Positions 58,372-64,000 of a stretch of DNA of 64,000 nucleotides are shown piece after piece. The notes below the pieces were generated by a model. The model saw nothing but the letters and a program-made list of their open reading frames with translations, had not been told where the DNA came from and did no database searches. A program made the position numbers and the translations under genes. Each line of letters opens with the position of its first letter. Positions within the stretch are counted from its first letter, which is position 1. Source of the DNA: Deltaproteobacteria bacterium (lineage in GTDB: Bacteria > Myxococcota > Kuafuiibacteriia > Kuafuiibacteriales > Kuafuiibacteriaceae); contig JADJPE010000005.1 in the NCBI GenBank assembly GCA_016713425.1, positions 3,596,001 to 3,660,000 of the forward strand, written 5' to 3'.

Positions 58372-58507
58372 AACGGACGATTTCAACCTCCAGAGCGCGA
58401 CCTTCGGCCATGTTCACGGGATCGTCCACCGGGCCCTCTCCGGAGATGCCCCTGCGCTCACGGCCGCGCCCGATGTTGGTCCACGTGTCCCGTTCGTTGC
58501 CTTCGAG

Positions 58508-59368
58508 ATGCGCATACGCGATCGCTTGGGGGTGATTCGTGCGCCCAAGCGGCCAAAGAAGGACCACGAGCCGGCGAGCGATCCGTGGACGGCGGGATCG
58601 CTCAAAGGGCGGCCGAGACGCGCGGCCTCGTCGTCAGAGGTCAAGATCATTGGTCGCAATGCGGTCGAGGCCGTCGAGCGGATGCGCCGGGACGATATCG
58701 TCCGGGTGTACATCGACGAGGCCTTGATCTCCGCCTTCGCTCCGCTTCTCAAGTGGTGTGCCAAGACGCGTCGGGCCTATCACGTCGTGCCGACCGAGGA
58801 GCTCGACCGAGTCACCGAGAGCACGCATCACGAGGGCCTTTGTGCGATCGTCAAGCGGCGTCCTGTGCGGTCGCTCGGCGAGGCCTTGCGGCGATGTCGT
58901 GGGCCAAGCACGTGGCTTCTGCTTGACGGTATCAGAAATCCCCACAACGTGGGCGCCATCATGCGGACCGCGGCGCACTTGGGTGTGCCGGAGGTCCTCG
59001 TGTCTGGCGCCTCGTGGCTCGAGCCACCGCCGGTCGTGTATCGGACCGCCGAAGGCGGCGCCGAGCATGTCGAAGTGCTTCCTTTCGAGCGCTCGCCTTC
59101 GGCGCTCCGGTCGTTGAAGTCGCACGGTTTTGCGATCTTGGGGATGTCGAGCCACGCGTCGGCGACGCTCTATGACTTCCCGTTTCCCGAGCGCGTCCTG
59201 CTTGCCTTTGGGGCGGAGCGCGAAGGGCTGTCGCCGGCGCTCGAGGCCATGCTCGACGCGACCGTCTCCATCCCGGGCACGGGGGCGGTCGAAAGCCTGA
59301 ATGTTTCGTGTGCGGTCGCCGTCACGCTCGCGGAGCTGTGGCGTCGGCGTGGTCTTCGGGTCACGTGA
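58508..59368 (+). CDS. SpoU/TrmH-family RNA 2'-O-methyltransferase (RlmB-like)
   Basis: These SAM-dependent enzymes methylate ribose in rRNA or tRNA and have a trefoil-knot fold. The N-terminal SpoU substrate-binding domain (IIGRNAVEAVERMRRDDIVRVYID) is followed by motif 1 RNPHNVGAIMRTAAHLGV, motif 2 LAFGAEREGLS and motif 3 VSIPGTGAVESLNVSCAVAV. RlmB-type members modify 23S rRNA G2251. I start at ATG 58508; an earlier GTG at 58352 gives an extension with no family similarity. The 287-aa length fits. A 9-bp tandem repeat follows its stop. Confidence 0.9.
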   Translation: MRIRDRLGVIRAPKRPKKDHEPASDPWTAGSLKGRPRRAASSSEVKIIGRNAVEAVERMRRDDIVRVYIDEALISAFAPLLKWCAKTRRAYHVVPTEELDRVTESTHHEGLCAIVKRRPVRSLGEALRRCRGPSTWLLLDGIRNPHNVGAIMRTAAHLGVPEVLVSGASWLEPPPVVYRTAEGGAEHVEVLPFERSPSALRSLKSHGFAILGMSSHASATLYDFPFPERVLLAFGAEREGLSPALEAMLDATVSIPGTGAVESLNVSCAVAVTLAELWRRRGLRVT

Positions 59369-59371
59369 TTT

Positions 59372-59425
59372 GCAGGTCGTGCAGGTCGTGCAGGTCGTGC
59401 AGGTCGTGCAGGTCGTGCAGGTCGT
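59372..59425. repeat. 9-bp tandem repeat, six copies (gcaggtcgt)
   Basis: Six exact gcaggtcgt copies run from 59372 to 59425, four bases after the SpoU stop. No gene crosses them on either strand that I can support. The repeat is a candidate for slippage-driven length variation between strains. Confidence 0.9.
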
Positions 59426-59510
59426 GTGGGCGCTCGGCTTCCGAGGTGCGCGGTCGCCCGCCGGACGCTCAACTTGACGGTTGTCTTGCTTGGGCATTCG
59501 ATAGGGAACG

Positions 59511-61343
59511 ATGTCGACCGCGATCGATCCGACCGAGGCCAGAGAGGCGGTCGACCCCAACCAGCCGTATGAGATCGCGAAGGGCATCTGGTGGGTGGGC
59601 GGGAAGATCGACAACGACCCGTTTCAGTGCCACACGTACTTGATCGACAACGGTGATGAGTCTGTTCTCATCGATCCGGGGTCGCTTCTCACCTTCGAGG
59701 AAACCTTCCGAAAGATCGAGCAGGTCATCGGATTCTCCAAGATCCGGTACTTCGTGTGCCACCACCAAGATCCCGACATTACGAGTGCGCTGCTGCCGAT
59801 GTGTGAGCGTTTGTCTCGTGACGACGCGATGATCGTGACCCATTGGCGATGTCAGACGCTTCTCAAGCACCTCGCGCTGCCTCTCGAATATTGGTTGGTC
59901 GAAGAACACGGATGGCAGCTCGAGCTCGCCGATCGCACGCTGGATTTCATCTTCACGCCCTACATGCACTTCCCGGGCGCGTTTTGTACGTTCGACCGCG
60001 TCAGCAAGATCCTGTTCTCCAGCGATATCTTTGGCGGATTCACCGATGGATGGCGTCTTTATGCGTCGGACGAGAGCTGCTTCGAAGGGATGCGCCCATT
60101 TCACGAGCACTACATTCCGAGTCGGGAGATCATGGCGTACACACTCGCAAAGCTCGAGCAGTATCCCATCGAACTCATTGCTCCGCAGCACGGATGCCTC
60201 ATCCAGCGGCACTTGATCCCCTTCATCTTCGACAAACTGCGCGAACTCGACTGCGGCCTTTATCTTCTTTCGCGCGGATACACGGACGTTCTTCGCCTTT
60301 CGAACCTCAACCGTCGCCTTCGAAGCGTGATGAACGCGATGGTCCTCTATCGCGAGTTTCGCGATGTCATCCGGATTCTCCTCGAGCTCGTCCGGAGTCT
60401 ACTGCCGGTCTCGAGCCTCGAGTTCTTCGCGCTGTGGGGAGAAGAGCAGGCCCTCTATCTCGGTCCTCGAAACCGCTATCGCGGCGTGAGGGTGAAGGTC
60501 CCGCCGTTTTGTCGCGACCTGCTCGGGGAACCGTCTCCCTCGAACGTGCTTCTGCGCGACGTCGAAGCCCACGACGATGTCGATCTGGGCGCGAAAGATA
60601 CGACCGATGTAGACCCTATGCGGCGCGTGATCCTGCTGCCGCTGTGCGAGCCGGGGCGTGGGACCGTCGACGCGTTGTGCGTGGTGACGCTCGAGGGTTC
60701 GAGTTCGCTGCCGCCCGACGCTGTTTACGCGCTGGAGGAGATGCGGGTCCCGCTCCAGGTCGCGATCGATCGCGAGCGTATTCTCCGGCAGCTGGAGTCC
60801 GACCGGCAGAGCTACTATGAAGCCTCGATTCGAGACCCGCTCACGGGTCTCTACACGCGCGTATACCTCAACGAGTGCGCTGGCCGTTTCCTCGACCTCA
60901 ACGATCGTGATCCCAACTCGCCCGTTGCGGTCGTGATGCTGGACCTCGATCACTTCAAGGCGATCAATGACACCTTTGGCCACGGCGCCGGCGATCAAGT
61001 TCTGCGGCATGTAGGCGGCGTGCTCAATGAGAACGTCCGCGATGCAGACGTGCCGACCCGCTACGGCGGTGAAGAGTTCCTCATCCTGCTGGTCGGACGT
61101 TCGGCGCGCCACGCGCTTCGGGTGGCCGAAAGAATCCGTGTCCAGGTCGAGGGCATGCGCTTCGACAGTCTATCGAAGAGCCTGCGGGTGAGCATCAGTG
61201 CCGGCGTTGCACTTCGCGAAGAACGAGAAAGCCTCCCGTCCCTGCTCACCCGGGCCGATTCTGCCCTCTATCGGGCGAAGCGAACGGGGAGGAACCGGGT
61301 CTGCGTCGATGGAGAAGCGCTCGACGCGCACTGGTTCGCTTGA
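59511..61343 (+). CDS. Diguanylate cyclase with an oxygen-sensor-like diiron MBL domain
   Basis: Residues about 1-250 form a metallo-beta-lactamase fold of the ODP/FDP type: VCHHQDPDITS carries the first metal ligands, and THWRC, MHFPGAF, LFSSDIFGGF and APQHG supply later ligands. In flavodiiron proteins the first site reads HxExDH; here it reads HQDPDI, as in oxygen-binding diiron proteins. Residues about 270-430 are a GAF-like or linker segment. The GGDEF domain begins RDPLTGLYTR near 441, with DLDHFKAINDTFGH and the active motif RYGGEEF near 516, and should make c-di-GMP. So oxygen binding may set c-di-GMP levels. It stands alone at 143 bp from the SpoU stop. Confidence 0.87.
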   Translation: MSTAIDPTEAREAVDPNQPYEIAKGIWWVGGKIDNDPFQCHTYLIDNGDESVLIDPGSLLTFEETFRKIEQVIGFSKIRYFVCHHQDPDITSALLPMCERLSRDDAMIVTHWRCQTLLKHLALPLEYWLVEEHGWQLELADRTLDFIFTPYMHFPGAFCTFDRVSKILFSSDIFGGFTDGWRLYASDESCFEGMRPFHEHYIPSREIMAYTLAKLEQYPIELIAPQHGCLIQRHLIPFIFDKLRELDCGLYLLSRGYTDVLRLSNLNRRLRSVMNAMVLYREFRDVIRILLELVRSLLPVSSLEFFALWGEEQALYLGPRNRYRGVRVKVPPFCRDLLGEPSPSNVLLRDVEAHDDVDLGAKDTTDVDPMRRVILLPLCEPGRGTVDALCVVTLEGSSSLPPDAVYALEEMRVPLQVAIDRERILRQLESDRQSYYEASIRDPLTGLYTRVYLNECAGRFLDLNDRDPNSPVAVVMLDLDHFKAINDTFGHGAGDQVLRHVGGVLNENVRDADVPTRYGGEEFLILLVGRSARHALRVAERIRVQVEGMRFDSLSKSLRVSISAGVALREERESLPSLLTRADSALYRAKRTGRNRVCVDGEALDAHWFA

Positions 61344-61375
61344 GTTCCGGTCGAAGGACCGAAAGACGAGAGAGC

Positions 61376-62287
61376 TCATGAACGACGCTGGGGCGCCGGG
61401 CGGCGCCGTTTTCGCAGGGCGCGCCGCGCCAGGCGGGTGTCCTCGGCGTCCTTCAGGACACCATGGAGCCGAGCCATGTCGTCCACCAACTTCTTATCCG
61501 TCACCACATAGGCGACGACGGCGGCCTCTTGGCGGCTCTTCACGAAGCGAAAGGGGTTCTTTCGCGCTGTGCCCAGGTAGACGTCGATGTGACCGCCCCG
61601 CAACCCTCCACCTCGATCCGCCGCGAAGAAGTAGCCGTCGTGAATCCAGGTCTTGCCGCTCGATAACTTGATGGCCGTACCCTTGGCGGCGGGCACGTAG
61701 AGGAGCGTTCCGCTTGGAAAGCGCCGCCGGTCGACGGCCACACTCCGGTAGGGGATGAGCTGAGCGCCGCGCGCGCCTTTGAGTCGGGACTTGTTCACTT
61801 TGCGAAAGCGGGATCGCCCGATCGCGGGGTGGCGTGGAAAGATCCGGCGGCAGTCGACCTGCTCGTAGTCGCCCGTCTTCACGAACTGATAGGTTTCAAC
61901 TTCGCCGCTTCGTCGCGTGATCTGGACCGTTCCCTGCATCGCCGCTCGGCACCAATCCTTCCTGCTGAGACGAACGCCGAGCGAGCGGTTCTTCGTGTTC
62001 CGAAGCGCGCGTCCTTCTCGCCTCGACGCCTCCCGCGCGCTGTGAACCGAGTAGTGGGTCGCCCAAACACGAACGCGTTTCTGCTTCGCGCGGCGCGAAG
62101 GCTGATCGAGCGCGACGTAAAGGTGCTCGCCCATGCCCACGTCGACGTGGCCGCTCTGCTCGCCGCCCGGTGAGGCACCGGTGCCGCGGTCCCATGCGGC
62201 GTCGATGCCTCGCCCCCCCCCGGTCCCCGGCATCGTCTGGCAGGCCGACGAGATGCCAAAGAGGCCAAGGATGGCGAAGCGTGTCAT
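61376..62287 (-). CDS. 3D-domain lipoprotein (lytic transglycosylase-like)
   Basis: A lipoprotein signal (AILGLFGISSAC, Cys16) leads a Gly-rich linker. A folded part starts with VRVWATHYSVH and continues through DWCRAAMQGTVQITRR, VDRRRFPSGTLLYVPA and the 3D-like segment DGYFFAADRGGGLRGGHIDVY. The three acidic residues of such domains (here Asp in GYFFAADRGGG and HIDVYLG) match the 3D fold seen in MltA-type murein lytic transglycosylases. It may cleave or bind peptidoglycan at the outer membrane. The C terminus is Arg-rich. A start nine codons upstream is possible. It is divergent from nothing and convergent with the diguanylate cyclase gene. Confidence 0.78.
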   Translation of the reverse strand: MTRFAILGLFGISSACQTMPGTGGGRGIDAAWDRGTGASPGGEQSGHVDVGMGEHLYVALDQPSRRAKQKRVRVWATHYSVHSAREASRREGRALRNTKNRSLGVRLSRKDWCRAAMQGTVQITRRSGEVETYQFVKTGDYEQVDCRRIFPRHPAIGRSRFRKVNKSRLKGARGAQLIPYRSVAVDRRRFPSGTLLYVPAAKGTAIKLSSGKTWIHDGYFFAADRGGGLRGGHIDVYLGTARKNPFRFVKSRQEAAVVAYVVTDKKLVDDMARLHGVLKDAEDTRLARRALRKRRRPAPQRRS

Positions 62288-62314
62288 GAACCGATAAATT
62301 CCAATTTGATTCAT

Positions 62315-62655
62315 AACGACTCAAAGACGATTGTTACGCCTTGCGTCGGGTCGGAGTCGATGCACGCATGGTTGATGATGGGCCCATGAGCCCTCCATGT
62401 CGAAGCTGCGGTCGTCGCGCTGCGGGACTTCGGCGCCCACACACCGGGTCATGTTGATGGCCGCACTCGGACCCACCCGTCGCACGCTCGAGGCAACAGC
62501 CGCGAGGGCGGTCGAAGCGGCGGCGAACGAGGTGACGGCGGCTGAAGCCGGGGCGAACGAGGCGGGGGCGAACGAGGTGGGGGCGGCTGAAGCGGAGGGC
62601 GAACGAGGTGGGGGCGGCTGAAGCGGAGGGCGAACGAGGTGAGGGCGGGTGCCGA
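62315..62655. other. Intergenic region without a supported gene
   Basis: The 341 bp between the 3D-lipoprotein gene and the antiporter gene hold a tandem repeat (62523-62640) and no convincing gene. A plus-strand frame from 62397 is Ala/Glu/Gly rich and comes entirely from the repeat. Bases 62315-62520 show no clear promoter or terminator. Confidence 0.5.
62523..62640. repeat. 31-bp direct repeats with gcgaacgaggt units
   Basis: The motif gcgaacgaggt recurs at 62523, 62553, 62568, 62599 and 62630. Units 62568-62598 and 62599-62629 are identical 31-mers that end in ggctgaagcggagg. The array ends 15 bp before the antiporter stop. Confidence 0.85.
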
Positions 62656-63765
62656 TTATGCGGTCCGCTCGGACGCTTGACCCCCCGATCGGTGGCGCTT
62701 CAGCGCCTGAAACGTGATGACGCACAAGGTCACGGCGGTGAGCGGGATGACGAAGGTGAGCATCGCCCATCGAAGTGGGGCCACGGCACCGTTTCCCATC
62801 GCGTCGAGGATGAGATAGCCGACGTAGACCACGTAGTAGGAGAAGAAGAGGACCCCCTCCCACCGGTGGATGCGAAATCCGCTGAAGAAGATCGGAAGGC
62901 AAGCGACGGCCGTTGCCAGCATGACCGGGATGTCGAAGCGGATCGCTTCCGGCGCGACGGGGACGCCCGCGGGCGCGGAGACCACCGACAGACCAAGAAC
63001 GAACAGGAGGTTGAGCAGGCAACTCCCCACGGCATTGCCGACGGCGATATCGCGCTCGTTTCGAAGGGCGGCGACGACCGACGTGGCGACTTCGGGGACG
63101 GACGTACCCACGGCCACGATCGTCAGTCCGATGACGAGGTCGCTGAGTCCAGCGGCCTTGGCGAGGCCCGTTGCGCCCGCCACGAGAATTCGGGCGCCGC
63201 CGGCGAGCAGGACGATGCCGACCAGGACCAGCAAGGCCTCACCCCACACGCGTGAACGGCGTCCGGTGGCGTACTCGGCGGCATACTCGCTGCGGACGGC
63301 CGGGCTTTCGCGGCGTCCTCGAAGCACCGCGAACACAACATAGCCGACGGCGCCCGCAAGCAGGATGGCGCCTTCGTACGTCTCGATTCTTCCGTCCCAA
63401 GCCATGCCCCATGTAAGCGCGGACGTGACGATCATGACTGGGACCTCGGCACGGACAAGGTTCTGAGCCACCGTGAGCGGGGTGATGATCGCGGTAAGAC
63501 CGAGGATGAAGAGGATATTGAAGATGTTGCTCCCGACGACGTTACCGATCGCGATCTCCGGTTCGCCGGCCCAGGCGGCGAAGACGCCGATGGCCGCCTC
63601 GGGCGCGCTCGTGCCGAAGGCGACGACCGTGAGGCCGATGAGGAGCGGCCCAAGCCCGAAGCGGCCGGCAATGCGCGACGCGCCTCGAATCAGGCCCTCG
63701 GCGCCCAGCGTGACCACGATGAGCCCACCCACGAGAAGCAGAACGTCGACCCACAGCCCATCCAT
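62656..63765 (-). CDS. Ca2+/Na+ (CaCA-family) antiporter
   Basis: The 369-aa protein has about ten membrane segments in two inverted halves. Each half carries an alpha-repeat: GLTVVAFGTSAPEAAIG near 44 and GLTIVAVGTSVPEVATS near 215, with the ion-liganding Glu in each; NVVGSNIFNILFILG and NAVGSCLLNLLFVLG follow. This is the bacterial K+-independent or K+-dependent Na+/Ca2+ exchanger group (YrbG-like). It probably exports Ca2+ in exchange for Na+ or H+. A linker between the halves holds Arg/Glu-rich text. Ca2+-binding repeats in the surface lipoprotein at 24010-27114 could be connected only by inference. Confidence 0.92.
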   Translation of the reverse strand: MDGLWVDVLLLVGGLIVVTLGAEGLIRGASRIAGRFGLGPLLIGLTVVAFGTSAPEAAIGVFAAWAGEPEIAIGNVVGSNIFNILFILGLTAIITPLTVAQNLVRAEVPVMIVTSALTWGMAWDGRIETYEGAILLAGAVGYVVFAVLRGRRESPAVRSEYAAEYATGRRSRVWGEALLVLVGIVLLAGGARILVAGATGLAKAAGLSDLVIGLTIVAVGTSVPEVATSVVAALRNERDIAVGNAVGSCLLNLLFVLGLSVVSAPAGVPVAPEAIRFDIPVMLATAVACLPIFFSGFRIHRWEGVLFFSYYVVYVGYLILDAMGNGAVAPLRWAMLTFVIPLTAVTLCVITFQALKRHRSGGQASERTA

Positions 63766-63811
63766 GACGTCCCTCCTTCGTTCCCAGCGCTCCGTGGGTC
63801 AAGCGCGGCCT

Positions 63812-64000
63812 CTACCTTCGGAAGACGCTGATGATGCCTGCGACCAGCTCCACGACGTCGAAGGCGTCGATGTCCCCGAAGCGCGAGGAATCCCAGCCCA
63901 TGCCGCCGGCGGCGCTGCCACTTCGTCGAAGCTGCTCGGCCATGTGGCGCTGGTGCGCGACCTCGGCCTTGAGCGCGTCGAGCTCGAGGGCTCGCGTCTT
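63812..64000 (-). CDS. C-terminal part of a gene continuing past the right edge
   Basis: A minus-strand frame open from the window edge ends at TAG 63812-63814 after 62 visible codons. It reads a helical stretch (ALELDALKAEVAHQRHMAEQL), a Gly/Ser/Ala loop and a folded end (GDIDAFDVVELVAGIISVFRR). Codons are GC3 rich, which supports coding. No family is recognised. It lies 46 bp upstream of the antiporter start on the same strand. Confidence 0.6.
   Translation of the reverse strand, partial: KTRALELDALKAEVAHQRHMAEQLRRSGSAAGGMGWDSSRFGDIDAFDVVELVAGIISVFRR

Noticed and set aside
58352..58507. Longer GTG start for the SpoU gene
   Set aside because: The extra 52 codons show no family similarity and overlap the promoter region of the divergent small gene.
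59372..59425. CRISPR array
   Set aside because: The repeats are contiguous 9-mers without spacers, and no cas gene is in the window. The other tandem arrays also lack unique spacers.

Overview
The window is a gene-dense, high-GC bacterial chromosome segment, most likely from a myxobacterium-like lineage (Myxococcota, formerly Deltaproteobacteria). The signs are: a type IV pilus cluster in the order pilB-pilT-pilC-pilS-pilR; a very long Hanks-type Ser/Thr kinase with one membrane helix and a PEGA-like extracytoplasmic end; a secreted protein with a MYXO-CTERM-like tail; a lipoprotein with a long Asp/Gly/Ser-rich linker and calcium-binding type-3 repeats; and orphan PAS histidine kinases. No rRNA, tRNA, CRISPR array, insertion sequence, transposase or integrase was recognised.

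Layout. 135-15820 is a run of minus-strand genes: thiolase and the FadJ-type multienzyme of beta-oxidation; a PEGA-like membrane protein and a large IPT/TIG lipoprotein; then a tight ErcA-like dehydrogenase / PAS kinase / eukaryotic-type hexokinase / repeat protein / DHH phosphoesterase / cysteine desulfurase string. 16138-21745 has a DUF2878-like membrane protein, an isolated urocanase (hutU), tilS and ftsH. 21837-27114 holds an unknown protein, a DsbA-like lipoprotein and the VWA/type-3-repeat lipoprotein. 27158-35562 is a minus-strand block: kinase, formyltransferase (overlapping start), MYXO-CTERM protein, pyruvate kinase, rpoZ. 35810-45982 runs on the plus strand: HEAT-like protein, lipoprotein, then a surface-glycan-like set (GT2, AsnB-type amidotransferase, membrane-anchored unknown, GT39-like transferase), ribF and aroE. 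46211-54654 is the pilus cluster, with a VIT1/CCC1-type transporter gene inverted between pilS and pilR and no pilA. 54651-63812 carries a TPR protein, a lipoprotein MsrA, a ParB-like protein, a repeat-rich region, a SpoU methyltransferase, an oxygen-sensor-like diguanylate cyclase, a 3D-type lipoprotein and a Ca2+/Na+ antiporter.

The most unusual structure is at 57164-57713. Two roughly 196-bp elements lie in inverted orientation. Each has a 27-bp inverted-repeat stem (26 of 27 paired) around a core of about 98 nt. The stem sequences of the two copies differ at eight positions, yet pairing is kept in both, which is compensatory change. The right half of the core is almost identical between the copies. 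This looks like a structured RNA or a folded-DNA repeat family that I do not recognise. Other points of interest are the ErcA/kinase/hexokinase string, the diiron-MBL-GGDEF protein, a pyruvate kinase with the residue signature of K+-independent enzymes, a lipid-anchored MsrA, and many short tandem repeats, often in frame within low-complexity protein segments.

Starts were moved from the longest ORF to internal codons where a Shine-Dalgarno sequence, neighbour overlap or family N-terminus favoured it; each case is noted. Product names rest on motifs read by eye, not on searches.
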